A stretch of DNA of 64,000 bases from Neonectria sp. B-13 (taxonomy: Eukaryota; Ascomycota; Sordariomycetes; Hypocreales; Nectriaceae): contig NOKP01000013.1 of assembly GCA_002682825.1 (NCBI GenBank), positions 560,745-624,744 on the forward strand, in the 5' to 3' direction. The stretch's first letter is position 1. The number at the start of each line of letters is the position of its first letter. This document shows positions 52,419 to 64,000 of this stretch, in pieces. The translations under genes and the position numbers were made by a program. A model generated the notes under the pieces. That model worked only from the letters and a program-made list of their open reading frames with translations, was not told where the DNA came from and did no database searches.

Positions 52419-53520
52419 CTTTCTGGTGCCGATCTCAACGGACGGTCTGGTGGTTTTCTGAAAGGCGGTGGCGGCGACAGCAATGGAGATCCCAGCGCTC
52501 GAGCGAAGGGTCCGTCGGAAGGTTGAGGAGAACAGTTTGGCGGTTTTCGGGGGTGCGAGGGGGAGAAGTGGATGTGGACGGGGGATATATATACGGCCGT
52601 ATTAAAGAGAAGAAAAAAATAGAGCCACTGCCGCCTCAGGTCAGACCAAGTACGCACACCTGCCTTAGCTTGACAACCTACCCAAAAGCCGGCGCCTCGC
52701 GGCAGGACACGACGGAATTGGATGGATGGATATGGATATGGATCTGTGACGAACGGACCCTCCCCAACGGTCAGTGACGGCGGGGTATTATCGGAGAGAT
52801 AGAGGGGTGTGTGTTCTGTAGTATAGCGCCGCGGCAGCCACAGTGCTAAGACGGGCGATTGATTACGGCCCGGGCAAGCCAGTGGCTAGGTTTTCCCAGG
52901 GAGCGAGGGAGCGAGGGAGCGATTTCGGCCTTCTGGGTTTGTTGGACGCGGCGAGCACCACTGACTGGTAGTTGGTCGAGGCGAGGGCAACGGAGACCGA
53001 CGATGGGCGACGGAGTTATGCGCTGCGCTCGTGATTGGGCGGTCGATTTATAAGCCGCGGCTGCGCTACAGTGTGAGGTGCGTGGGCGGTGAATGCGGAT
53101 GCGGATGCGGGAGTGGAGTTGGGCGTGTTTTGGAATCAAGTTGCGAGTGGACAAAGGAAGAACGGACGCTGATGATGGCATCGCATCACATCACCTCACA
53201 TGGATCTCGCTCTTCCGGAGGTGGAGTCGAAAAGATTCCAAAAAGACTCGGCCCTGTTGTCCCCTTTCGGCAATTGTGTGTCTGACTAATCACCAACAGC
53301 TTTGATACCCCGAGGCCCCAGGCCAACATATTCATTCTATGACGACTACCGCATTTCTGCCAACCCGGTGATACTCTACTTTACAAATCAAACAGGGGTT
53401 CTCGACTTACACAGTAACTAGCCGACCGCTTGGATTTTAGTTGCCCCCCTGGTTCCCCCGTGAATGGTGAGACCGAAACACAGACACCATGTCTGCTCCC
53501 GTCCTCGTCTATCAAATCCA
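52419..53520. promoter_or_regulatory. Thioredoxin reductase promoter and intergenic DNA
   Basis: Directly upstream of the ATG lies the in-frame extension (to 52601), then a TATA-like element. The rest (52660-53520) is GC-rich with short direct repeats: GAGCGAGG units at about 52902-52921 and GCGGAT units at about 53095-53110. It ends at the convergent-side stop of VPS53. No gene is supported. Confidence 0.45.
52584..52594 (-). promoter_or_regulatory. TATA-like element of the thioredoxin reductase gene
   Basis: GTATATATATC on the minus strand, about 170 bases before the ATG at 52418 and about 50 before the candidate CTG start at 52535. If transcription starts close to the usual fungal distance, the CTG would lie near the 5' end of the message. 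Confidence 0.4.
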
Positions 53521-56144
53521 TCACCGCTGTCCCTCGTCCGCTCCCACACTCCCATCCCGCTTTCCGAACCTCGCCCCCAGTGACCCGATATCTCGCTTGA
53601 AGAATTTGCCAAAGTTGCGTAGGTTCTCGTTGATGGTCGCCTTCTCCATGCCGCTCGGCCCCGCCCCGGCCACGCTGCTCTGCGAAATGTCCCGCGCCGC
53701 GCTCAACAGCTTTTCTCCGAGGGACCCAGCCTCGAACCGCGGACCCCCGGACGAACCCGTCAGCGACAGCCCGGCCGCCGCCGGGTTCATCATGCCGCTG
53801 CCGCCGCCGCCGCCCAGTCCCGACGACGTCATCAGCGGCGTCAGTAGCGGCGAGCTCGCCGTCAGCTTGTCGTTGGACGTGCTGTCCCGGTGGATGCCGA
53901 ACAGCTCAATCAGATGCGCCTGGTCCAGCTTGCGCACGCCTTTCAGCTCCAGCATCTTCTTGAAGTTGGTGTCGGACCGGTCCGCGATGTGGATCAGGTA
54001 CGCTTGCACCAAGCCCTCGGGTGGTGACGGCCGCACCTGGAGCGTCTTGAGCAGCGGGTCCAGTCGGTTCATGCACTGCTGAACCCTTCTCACGAAGCTT
54101 GAAGGCGGCGTGTCCTGCCCTGACAGCGACGCGTGGTGCAACAACAGCTTCTCAAACGCCTTGGTGAGGACATACTTATCCAGGAGCATCTACCATCACT
54201 CCGTTAGCTGTCCATCCAGTCCCATGGCGACACCATCCAAAACGTACCTGCTCAGCACCGACCTCGGATATTGGTCGGCACTGCACAATGCTGTTGATGT
54301 AGCCCGTTGCGAGATGCTCCACGAGGTTGTCGCAGAACGCCCTCGCGTACTGCGGTTTCGTGATGACCCCCAACACCTCCGCCGCCTTTCCATCCACGTT
54401 CTTCACAAGCTCGCCCACGTACGAGCTCTGGTCCACCACGCTCTCCATCGTGCTCCAGTTCGTGTTCCTCATCTCCCGCCACACGGACTCGCACTCAACC
54501 TCGACCGTCCGCACCAGCGCCAACACCGACGCGCTCGCCACCCCAAGGAATGCGTCCGACTGCGACGACAGGTCCACCTTGGGCACAAGCTCGTTATCGA
54601 TGCGCTTCTTGATGCTCTCCTCGAGTTGGTTCGTGTTTGTGTGCCAGAAATCTGCCGTGTTGAGGACCAGCACTACGTCCTGGATCGTAGGGCTCTGAGA
54701 TCCCCCGCTCTGTAGCACCCGTAGCAGCACCTGCTGTGCGTACTCGTCCAGGTACTTAGCCAATGTCTTTGACAGATCCAGTAGGCGTTCGCTAGTAGAT
54801 AGCTTGGCGCATTGCGAAAGTGTGAGTTTGTAGAAGTGGAAGAGCTCAATGGCAGACGTGATGACCGCCTGTGGCGAGAACTCCTCGTCGTCAGGAATGA
54901 GCGGCTGGTTGCGATACTTGGGTATCATGGCTGCAAGCTGTCTGTCCTGCGACTCGACCCAGAGGCTCAGATATGGCTCGAATGCAACCGAGATGAGCCC
55001 ATGGAAGCTGTGCGTCTTTTCCTCCATCGAACTAAGCGTGTCGATGCTCGCCCGCGAAGACGTCGCGAACCGCTTCTCGAGGCTCTGCTCAAAATCGAGC
55101 GTCTCCTGCAGGCAGCTCAGCAGGAGGTTGACGTCGATCTTGTTCCCGTCCGTCCGCCGCATGCTCCTCTCCAAGATGCCCTTGAAGTCGTCCCGCGTCC
55201 CGTCGCAGAACGCCGCCGCCAACGTCTCGTTGGCCCTCCAGTGCGGCGGGAATATCATGGCGTGCTCGTCATCGTGCGTCTTCATCATCCGCTTGAACCA
55301 TGCGTACCGCCTGCCGATGTTGTCCAAGCTACCCGCCTCGTCGTTGCCCCGGAATACCTGTCGATACTCTCGAAGCTCCGTGTTGACGTACCATGTCATG
55401 AGCCGTGCTTTGGCCGAGTCTCCTAGAGCATCCATGACCAGACATGCCTCCACAAGCGTGCCCCTGCGGACGCCGACCTCGCTCTTGGTAAAGGCCATCT
55501 CGAAGTCTTCGCACACTTGCTCCAGGAGCTCGCGCTGCAGCTCCGAGACGCCGCGGCTCAACGTCGCAATCTGCTCGATGCTTCGGTAGCTGTTGAAATG
55601 CTTCATGAGCTGCAGCACGGCCTGTAGTAACCCCGCACACTCCCGGTATTGCCGCGTCTTAGCCAAGCCCCTGAGCTGTTCGTAGGCCGTGGTCAGCATC
55701 TGCAGCCGCTTGAGGGCGGTCATGCTGAGCGTGAGGTTCTTCTTGGTCCCATCGAGCCTCTTGATATCGGCCGTCATCGAAGTAATATTCTGTTCGGTCT
55801 CGATGGCGCGCGATCGCACCGTCTCGATCTTGCGGAAGAGCTGGGCGAGTTCAGCCTGCGCCGACTGCATGCGCTCGAGGCTGGAGTCGGACCCGTAGGC
55901 CTGGGCGGTCTCGAGGGCCGAGATCTCGGTGGAGAGGGCATTCTGGCGGCTCTGGAGGGTTTTCGACACCCGGCTGATGGATGAGACGGCGGACGGGTGG
56001 GAAAAGAGGAGGTTGAGGTGGTCTATCGGGTCATAGTCGCCTGTCGGGGCAAGTGTTGGACATGAGCCGCGTCAGGGGAGCAACTGCAGACAATGGGAAC
56101 TAACCTGCGTCCAGGACGGAAGTCTCAGCCAAGTTCCCATTCAT
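53521..56144 (-). CDS. VPS53: VPS53, GARP tethering complex subunit
   Basis: Three exons (56105-56144, 54248-56040, 53521-54189) give 833 residues. The small first exon MNGNLAETSVLDA joins to GDYDPIDHLNLLF, which is the conserved start of Vps53. Coiled-coil helices follow (about 25-130, with SRQNALSTEISALETA and TALKRLQMLTTAYEQL), then the helical-bundle body typical of CATCHR tethers. The C-terminus (about 700-833) is Gly/Ser-rich, with a run of Gly and a final basic segment (NFGKFFKRDIGSLGARFGKR). Vps53 is part of GARP (and of EARP in animals), which tethers endosome-derived vesicles at the trans-Golgi. The intron at 54190-54247 can be read through for 24 codons before a stop. Confidence 0.93.
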
Positions 56145-56603
56145 TGTGAGACAATATCCTGCAGAATTCCTACTTCTGGCGCTTCAATCGGGAACGTCGT
56201 TGGCTTTGGCTTTGGTGTTCGGAACTCGAAGCTCGAAGCTTGAGACTCGGCCATCGTCAGCACGTGTCAACTAGCTGTCTGTCATGACGCCTGAAAAGTG
56301 GGTCCCATGCCCACAGCTGAAGCAGCAAGGCTTAACCCCTAAACACCTGGTGCTTGTAAAAACATGAAGCATGACTTTCTTATATTCGTATAAAGATAGA
56401 AGAACCTCAAAGAATTCGTGCAGTGTGTATTTCTACACTGAGGTGGACAAAAACAGAGCTCCGCCAGTTGTAATGGGAACATAACAAGAAGTAAACGAAC
56501 CTACTCCCAGAAAACATAAGACGAATGCTATATATTCGCTGAATTTACTAGCTGCATAAAATACTATCACGCTGAACTTCTTGCTAACTCGGAGCTTTCC
56601 TAT
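56145..56603. other. Intergenic between the FN3 gene and VPS53
   Basis: VPS53 promoter (nearest 250 bp) and AT-rich 3' flank of the FN3 gene. Short direct words AGCTCGAAGCTTGA at about 56230 are the only structure seen. Confidence 0.45.
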
Positions 56604-59600
56604 CTATTCCCCATCCACTACCCTGTCGATTTCCAAGCTTTCCTTTTCCCTAGCCGGCGCGTCCTTGCCCTTCTTCTTCATAGAGAATCGCCAAGTACCC
56701 ATTCGTCCCTCCTTGGTGTCCTTGCTCCGGGAACTTGTCGCGCCCAGCGAAGGACTGCTCGTCATGCTGTCGAAGCTGCGGCCTAGCTGGGAAATATCCT
56801 CACCTAGGTCGTCTATGTCGCCGATACTGGAGCGATGTTCCGCAGATAGATTCTTCTCCGAGTAGGTTGCACTACCCGGTCCTTTCTTAAAGAGTCCCGA
56901 GTCCTTACCCAACCTGGAAGACAAGCTAAACTTACTTGAGCTTCCCTTGCGGAACAGTTTCTTAACAACATTCTCGGGATCCTTGTAGCTCGAAGGAGTC
57001 ATATCTGTCGTCGAGTTGGAGGCCGTTGTGTCAAGGTTCAAAGACTCGTGGGACTCCGATACCGAAATCAGAGTATGGACGGAATGCCCGTCTCTGGATA
57101 TCCGCGAGTCGGAAGGTGAATCGTCAAGGCTAGGAGGGAGCTCGATGGAAGGAGTGGTGGCCTCCTTGCCTTTGAGCCTACCCTCCCTGGATTTGTCTCG
57201 ATGTCGGTCCTTCTCTCTCTCCTTACCAAAGATGTGGGCCATGAACGTAGGCGCAGCAGGGTTTAGACGTTGACTCATGGAGGCCCGGTGGCTAGGGGGG
57301 CGGGAACCAATGACACCGACTTGGCTAGGCGATGTTTGAGGGTCCAACAAGTCGTCCTCGTCCAAGATCTCGTCTTCGGCGGATGCAAGTGTCGTTTCCA
57401 AAGCTGAAGGAGATCCGTGGATCGATGGGCGACGAGACGGGTTCCGCGACGTCCATCTTGCGTCGTTGGGGGGAGACCAAACGCGCTGGGAGAGCATCGA
57501 CATCTCTCCCGGCGCTCCCCAAATGGAACCACTGTCGGTCGATGGCCGTGGGAGCTCAGTCGATGAGATTGAGGCTGGTCGAGAATTCGACGGATCTCGC
57601 TCGGGGAGAAGAGCGCCAGCAGAACTAGTGAATGGGTTCAATCGGCGTGCGGAGAATGCCTTCGATGATGGCATAGCACTTGTGCGGGTTCCCTCAAATG
57701 TAGAATGCCGGGTCATCCACGAAAAGCTCATGCGTCGCTTGTTAGAGAGTTCGTGCTCATCGGTTCCGCGGGGGAACGATTGGCTTTGCCCTGCCTTGAG
57801 GGTACCAATTGGTATTCCGCCATCATCAGAGTTCTTGGGCGCTCTATTCCGCAAATTAGACAGAAGGCTGGTGAGTCTCATATGACCTGTCGCTGCCGGC
57901 GCAGTTGGCGAGGTGGACAGGTGGACGGGTTGTATCTCAGCATCAGTATATGTCGGGAAAGGCAGGTTATGCGATGAGCCCTGCGGGCTTGAGAACAGGC
58001 TGCGAGAGCGGCCCGAGGAAGCTGGCGACTGAGAATTATTCTCTCCGGCAGTGATGGCTTCCGGCAAAAATGTGCTGTGATGTAGCCTTGCTTCGGGACC
58101 CTCAAATGTCTCGTCAAATATATCGGAGGGAAGCAGGGAGTGTGCAGTCGGGCTCAGGGGCCCGCTAGCGGCTCTCATTTCGTCTTCCGTCTGGTGTTCA
58201 TCAAAGCCATCAGCAGTCATATCCATGAAGGGCCCAGGGGCAAATCCAGAGCGAGAAAACCCTGACGACGCCAGGAAGGTGTTTTCGGGGATGGCGAGCT
58301 GAGCTGGTGGAGGTGAGAGATTGATGTTGGAGAGAGAGTTGCTGTTTTGACTGTGCCGCCTGTTGACCTGGGACGATGACGAGGGATCAAAGTCATGGGA
58401 GACAGCGTCTGCTTGGTTGGTGTATAGGGCGAGGCCAGACTGATGTTGGATGCTCAGTTGTTCGCCGAGAACCCTAATATGCTGGTCCAAATGATGCCCC
58501 TTTTTCGTCTCTGCAACCAACTGGTTATGCAATTCTTTCCTCCTTCCCTCCCACTCTCGTCGAACCTGGTTATCGGCGTCCTTCCACTGCTCGTCGTCTC
58601 CGCCTGGGAGCTGTTCGCGTGCGGCTTTGAGGTCCTGAAGTTGTTTCCCTTTCTCCTTCAGCTCTGCCTCCAGCTCGGTACAGTTTTCTTGTAGCTCCCC
58701 ATTGGCCTCGTCGAGTTTGGCGACATCAAAATCCCGTTTCTGCTCCAGCTCTTTCTTCTGTAACTCGAACCCCTCCCGGTCCTTTCTCATGCGTTCGACA
58801 TCGTTTTCGAGTTTGGAAATGTTGTCTCGGATCTTGGATTTCTTAGTTTCCTTGTCCTTCAACTGTTGCTCCTTCCTCGCTCGTTCCTTTTCCGCAGCCC
58901 GCATCTGCTCCATGGTGCTACGGACCATGGCCTTGAGTTGAGTTGTCTGCTCCTCCTTCTCCTTGAGAGCCTGTCTTTTGCGATCCTTCTCTTTCTTCAA
59001 CTCATCCTCCTGCTGCTGGAACTCGGCCTCGTCCTTGGCACACTGCGATAGGGTGTCGTCAATCTCCTTTCGGATACCTTCAAATTTCTGGTTCAACTCT
59101 TCTAAAGACATCTCGGGACCATCGGCAGAAGAGGGCTTGATCTGAGGGTGTTCGGTGCTCGCCACGGACGGTGAGTGTTGTCGTCGATTTATCGTGTTTC
59201 GACGTTGGCCAGGCGCGGTAGTAGTACTATCGGCTGCAGACGCGGCGTTGCCATCGAGGACAGGCGCCGCCTCGACAGAGGGGACGGACGGCCTGTGTGT
59301 ATCCGAGTCGTCATTGTCGTCGTCGGACTTGTTGCGAGAGTAATCGTTGTTTGCGAAGCTGGTGGGCAGTCTCCCGTTGCCGAGTTGCGGTTTTCCATCC
59401 TTGCTAAAGGTTCGCAAGCGGACAACGGCGCTACCTGCTTGGAAGTTATTTGGGCCTACAGCAACCACGCGGATGTTGTAGAAGTGATCCGGCTTCAACC
59501 CGGTAACTGTAATGGCCACCTCATTGCCCGGCGAGTCGCCCACTATAATAAGCATTGTTAGCGTCACGGTCAGATCGGCCGGCAGCCTCGGGGGAGCAGA

Positions 59601-60194
59601 GGGCGTGATCTAGGCAACCAACCATGGACGCCATTGACCTGTATGGAATATTTCTGCACAGGGCGATTGCTGGGGGGTCGGGACCAGGTGAGAGTGGCCG
59701 CATCTGCTCGAATGCCAGCAAGAGAGACGTCGGGAGATTCTGGGACATCGACCCCGAGGATGTTGATGAGGTCGGGGACGGGCTTCCATAGCGTCTGCCA
59801 CGAGCGATGAAGCAGCCTAAGCAGAAAGGGCGCGGTCAGCGGGCGGCGACAAAGGGAGGGCAATCAATTGTCGGCGAACGGGGAGGGGACGCAGATGGAG
59901 ATCGTATGAGAGGGGTAGCAATGGATCAACTAACCAGACGACAGCACCAAGCGTCAATACCATCTTGAAGTTGCCGATAAGCAGGACATGGGGGCGGACG
60001 TCGAGCAATTCGTCGAGGCGAGCGCGGGACACGGTCATGTGCACCAAGACGCGGCGAGGGTCGAGGAACAGAGTGAGTCCGCAGAGCAGGGCGTAGACGA
60101 GGGCCTTGCGATAGCTCGCGTGCGGGCTATAGACCCACCAGAATCCGAGGACGCTGAGGATGAGAGAAGTCAAGACGGGCAACTCCCATGACAT
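56604..60194 (-). CDS. Membrane-anchored fibronectin-III and coiled-coil protein
   Basis: Three exons (59935-60194, 59623-59816, 56604-59542) give 1130 residues. Two or three hydrophobic segments (about 6-22, 30-46 and 69-88) anchor the N-terminus. A fibronectin type III domain covers about 110-198 (TLTWSRPPSNRPVQKYSIQVNG and ITVTGLKPDHFYNIRVVAV). A long charged coiled coil (about 290-510) and a Ser/Pro-rich disordered tail follow. This layout recurs in filamentous fungi as an uncharacterised FN3 protein; I know no assigned function. It could be a scaffold on the cytosolic face of a membrane. The start is MSWELP in good context (A at -3). The frame stays open upstream with in-frame ATGs at 60560 and 60329, giving up to 122 extra residues; family memory, not alignment, favours the short form. 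It lies upstream of VPS53 on the same strand. Confidence 0.8.
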
Positions 60195-63100
60195 GTTCTC
60201 AGCGTAGTCCCGGTCTGGAAGAAAATGCTTCAAGACAGAGACAGACCCGGGCGTCGTGTCGTGTGGGATGGGGGTTGGTCGGCAAATGGCAGAAAAAAGG
60301 CGTGTGGACGAGCTTCGAAGGCCAGGCATGATCTTTCCCCAGTAAATCCCGGGAGTCGATTGGCGGGTGATGGGAGGAGCGAGGACGGGTTTCAGCGGCA
60401 GGGCGGCGACCGGCACTGTATAAGACGCTGTAAGCTGGGGTAGCGCTGGTCTGCGTGCGCTGGAACGATTCCGCACGAGAGCCAGTACAACACTAAGAGC
60501 CGTGCCGTGTGCACTGTGTGACTGCGGTTCTGGGGCAAGCCGCAAGAGGGACGTTTTCATTCGTTCCTTGGGAACGCTGATCGCATCACGCTGGCGCTTT
60601 GACAACCATTGATCCGTTGACGAAAGCGTGCGCGCATTGCGTGTGTTGTCAAATGCTTTTCAGGATAGGCACCGGTCACCGAGCTGAAGTCGGGTGTTTA
60701 AATAAGAAGCAAACAATTCCACAAAGCTGTTCATTACCTTTCGGCGTGCATTTGATTGACCCCAAGTAACGGGAGTCTGCAACGTCAGTGGTAATGTTTG
60801 CGGCGGTCGCGCCGACAGCGTGAGCATCCGTGCCAATGATGGTTTCCGTCGCTTTATTAAAGTTGAGCAATCACGCATTCGTACAACGTCGTCTTTTGTA
60901 CCAATGCGACCCAGGCCAGGCAGGCAGGACAACCAAGACTTACAGAATAATAAGCCACAGACGAATGAACACATCACCAAGTGTTTCGGTTTTCACCATA
61001 GTGGCACATCCAGATGCCTATTTTAGAGCTTCTGGCATCAACCAGGTCCTGGGGATCGGATTTGACCGAAGTTTGGGCGGATTGGGGACGGTACAACACC
61101 AGATGAAGGATTGACCCGGAGCGACTCTGCTGGTCTGGTCCTGAAAACAGATAAAAGTGGAATGCGCGTGCCCTCTCGCCGCCATGATAGGCCTACCACG
61201 TACGTTGGTAGTTGTTAGGGCAGACTTGGGTGATGATCAGCATGAGAATGTGAATGTGCCGGAACTGGGAGCCAAAGAAAGTATGGGCTCTGATGTCGAA
61301 GTTCCCACATGGCCGATGGTAGAAATGCTGTCTGCAGCCATACCCATGACCCATGGCTATCTCTCTACCAGATACCGCTGTCCGCACGACTAATGTCAAG
61401 CTGCATGCCGGAGAAATATCCCGCCACATCCATCACACAAGAAGCTTCCAAGATCTTGCCCCCATTTCAACCAGGCGCCGGGGATCGCCTCGTATCTCAC
61501 ATTAGCGCCCGCTCGCGCTGCTTGGCTTTTACTGACAACCATGTTTGCCATGCACTTGGCTTGCCCAGGTTGGCATTCTTCGCGGTGCTTGGGTCAAGGC
61601 GCTTCATCTTCATTGGCGACAGACCGAACCATGATCCGACGCCAAACATGTGAAACATGATCAATGGCATAGTAACACAAAGACATGCCCAATGCCCTCC
61701 ACCGTTTTCTGATACCTCACAACATGCTACTAGCTGACTGGTATTGTGCATGCGGTCTCATGAGCAACAGCAAACACAGCCATAGAGTAGAGAGAATAGC
61801 CATCAGCACATGCCGCCTCACTTTTTAAAATGTACAATGTATCCGTACAACGTACACAGTTATCAGAGGCACGACACAAAGAGTAAGTGCAAAATTTGGG
61901 CGTCGGCATCTATGGCACCAAACAGAAAGTGCCTCGACTAGGTATTACAGGCATTGCCGAGTCCACGACATCAAGCCACTCGGCACCTGAGTACTTTTCC
62001 ATGGGGGCTAAGCTAGGTTCCAAAGAGGAAGAAGCCAACCGTTGTGGGTATTGTGTTACCTTGGGTACTATTTGCCTTGGTGGTGAAAAAGTAAGGATGA
62101 CGGAAGAAGCACATGATGAACCGTGAGCCGCGGCTAGTTGAAGGACATCCATGCATCTCGCCTCAGGGACTAAGGGAATCGGCACCTCGGTGAGACTGTC
62201 ATGGCCCACGTGGAAGTCCGCCACTTTCGAATATTTTTTCCTCGGCAAGTTCAGCATTGTTTGGAGGTAGGCGAGTCGGTAGTCTAGAATACTGGTCGGT
62301 GTCTTGCTCCGGTACAAGGAAGAGACTGCCCGGTGGCATCTGAGGCGTCTTCATGCCTTGTGTCCGTAAACCTTGAAGAGTAACTAGAGACTTTGCGGGG
62401 CTCCGGCGACCATTATCCTACCCAAACCATTCTTCCAAAGGCCCCGATCCCCGATGAAACCCTTGTCTTTTGCACTTGGTAGCGGCGGCGGAGAGGAGAT
62501 GCGACTGATCTTGGCTGGTTTCGGCTGTCCACTTGCCAGTGTCATGCGGCACCGAAATAATCCATGTCAAAATGACTCTCGTTGTGTCTCTCAATGTTGG
62601 GCCCGTTAGTAGGCGGGCGCCCCAGCCCACCAAACCACTAGCCGTATAGACTACGAATACGTACGTACTGTAGGTCCTGTAAAGATCAGATCCCGTCTCA
62701 CACCGCACACCGTCCAGTCTTGCTGCATCGTTTCTTTCTCCTGCCCAGCGACTCGCCGTCCGTCCCCGTATCTTTCAGCATCACCAGCAGCAAAGAGGGG
62801 AAAAGAAACCAGCCTCGTCCTTCTGTTGCGTGTCCTGAGCCCACTTCCCACTTATCCGTGCCCATTGCCTTGCGCCCATCAATTCGCCTCCCCAGACCGT
62901 TCTGTCAGGTCCCCAACAATCCGTCCGCCACGCACTCTCACGCTCTCGCTCTTCTCTCCCACCGGCTTTCGCGTCTCAACTACTCTGACCTGCATACCTA
63001 CCTTGCCTACTTCGTCCCTACCCCAACCCTCAGAGTCGCCTGATATTTTATTATTTGCCCGCACCTGCTCTCTCTCTCTCCCTCTTCCCTCTCGGTTTCC

Positions 63101-63325
63101 CTCTCTTTTTTTATTTTTGGTTCCGTTTGGGTTGCTTGTCTCATCGTTACGGCTGTCTCTGTCGCTGAGGTGCATTTGTCGCTGTCGTTGCCTTGACGTC
63201 AACGCCCCAGTTTCGTTTAAACTTCCCGCACCGGCCTTCCGTGGGCAGATCGTCATCGATCCTCCTCCTACAACCTTTTTGCTCTTCATCACCAACGACA
63301 TTTCCCAACTCGCGGCCGCGCAAAG
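60195..63325. promoter_or_regulatory. Long divergent intergenic region between the FN3 and lipin genes
   Basis: About 3.1 kb with no supported gene; frames overlap and mostly begin with GTG or TTG. The last 600 bases form a strongly CT-rich leader of the lipin gene (tracts with CTCTCTCTCTC and CCCTCT at 63065-63110), consistent with a long 5' UTR. No tRNA was recognised. Confidence 0.5.
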
Positions 63326-64000
63326 ATGCAATACGTGCGAAATCTGAGCGACTCGGTCTCGACAGCATGGAACTCTATCAACCCAGCAACCCTTAGCGGC
63401 GCCATTGATGTCATCGTCGTCGAGCAGGACGATGGCTCCCTTGCTTGCTCTCCCTTCCACGTCCGCTTCGGCAAGTTCTCGCTATTGCGACCCTGGGACA
63501 AAAAAGTCGAGTTCAAGGTCAATGGCTCCAAGCAGAATTATTCCATGAAGCTGGGCGAGGGCGGCGAGGCCTTTTTCGTCTTCGAGACCACCGACAACAT
63601 CCCCCAGGCCCTCCAGACTTCTCCCCTCGTCTCCCCCGCCACCAGTCCGGCGAGCAGTCCGCCGCTTGATCCCGAATCAGCCCCGCCCGGTTTGCAGGAG
63701 CCTGAGCTTCTCGAGCTCGATGGAGGAGCCAGCAGGCCTCGCCGCCCGCCGCCTGCTGTTCTCTACAATCAGTCCGATGAGAATGGTATGCTTACTTCTC
63801 TCAATGCAAACCCAGGCATCCAAGCTGACATATAACCAGGCATGATCACCCCCGTCTCCCACTCTCCCGGCCAGTCTATCTCCCGACCCGTTTCCGGCGA
63901 CTGGGCCTCGAACATCCAACGACCACATAGCGACGATGTCCTGCGCAAGTCCGCCCGAGCGCAAACCCGCGCAGGTGAGAGCTCTGCCGACGGCGAGAGC
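63326..64000 (+). CDS. PAH1: Lipin / phosphatidate phosphatase, 5' part
   Basis: Exon 1 is 63326-63785; exon 2 starts at 63840 and runs off the window, so only about 207 residues are seen. The first 100 residues are the N-LIP domain (MQYVRNLSDSVSTAWNSINPATLSGAIDVIVV, then SPFHVRFGKFSLLRPWDKKVEFKVNG). The hydrophobic amphipathic start and the glycine-containing ALSGAIDV-type block are diagnostic of lipins. A Ser/Pro-rich linker follows. Lipin is a Mg-dependent phosphatidate phosphatase that makes diacylglycerol at the nuclear/ER membrane; the DxDxT catalytic domain would lie beyond 64000. The intron (GTATGC donor, AACCAG acceptor) splits a Gly codon. Confidence 0.92.

Noticed and set aside
1..64000. 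tRNA, 5S rRNA or other structured RNA genes
   Set aside because: I looked by eye for B-box-like GGTTCGAnnCC with a partner A-box and for fungal 5S features and found none. A covariance-model scan would be decisive.
36543..64000. A biosynthetic gene cluster in the right half
   Set aside because: The genes are unrelated housekeeping functions on mixed strands with normal spacing. There is no polyketide synthase, peptide synthetase, terpene cyclase, cluster regulator or transporter.

Overview
The window is nuclear DNA of a filamentous ascomycete (Pezizomycotina, probably Sordariomycetes). Genes carry one to four short introns (about 48-290 nt) with GT..AG ends and CTRAC-like branch sites. The products are fungal orthologues (DUF7492 secreted protein, TOS1-like wall protein, lipin, VPS8, VPS53, ARP4, ROK1). 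One AT-rich block shows the C-to-T / G-to-A decay typical of repeat-induced point mutation (RIP). I rebuilt splice structures by hand from frame, splice signals and family knowledge. The assignment to class is inference.

Layout. 1-5.1 kb: a secreted histidine-first DUF7492 protein (+) and a five-exon cyclophilin H (-). 5.1-11.3 kb: a long stretch with no gene I can support. 11.3-21.1 kb: a membrane RING-H2 protein (+), a GPALPP1-like DUF3752 protein (-), VPS8 (+) and the PIG-P/GPI19 subunit (+). 21.5-27 kb: an AT-rich block holding a TIR-bounded, RIP-decayed element with internal direct duplication and tandem arrays. 27.7-34.2 kb: an accessory segment with two divergently transcribed genes of no family I recognise. 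They are paralogues of each other, sharing an N-terminal domain, a C-terminal domain and at least two intron positions. 35.1-64 kb: conserved housekeeping genes resume after one orphan gene. In order these are ROK1 helicase (+), TOS1-like wall protein (+), mitochondrial lysyl-tRNA synthetase (-), ARP4 (+), MUG/TDG-type mismatch DNA glycosylase (-), UDP-GlcNAc pyrophosphorylase (+), thioredoxin reductase (-), VPS53 (-), a membrane-anchored fibronectin-III/coiled-coil protein (-), and the 5' end of lipin/PAH1 (+), which runs off the window.

The genes do not form a biosynthetic cluster. There are loose themes. VPS8 (CORVET) and VPS53 (GARP) serve endosome-Golgi traffic. PIG-P, UDP-GlcNAc pyrophosphorylase and the TOS1-like protein all feed GPI-anchor or cell-wall synthesis. 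Cyclophilin H, GPALPP1-like protein and ROK1 act in RNA biology.

The most unusual parts are: (1) the divergent paralogue pair beside RIP-decayed DNA, possibly an undescribed fast-evolving family; (2) the 4.2-kb TIR element whose two ends differ only by RIP-direction transitions; and (3) an ATG-less, in-frame presequence-like extension upstream of the thioredoxin reductase ATG, with a CTG in good context, suggesting a mitochondrial isoform made by non-AUG initiation.
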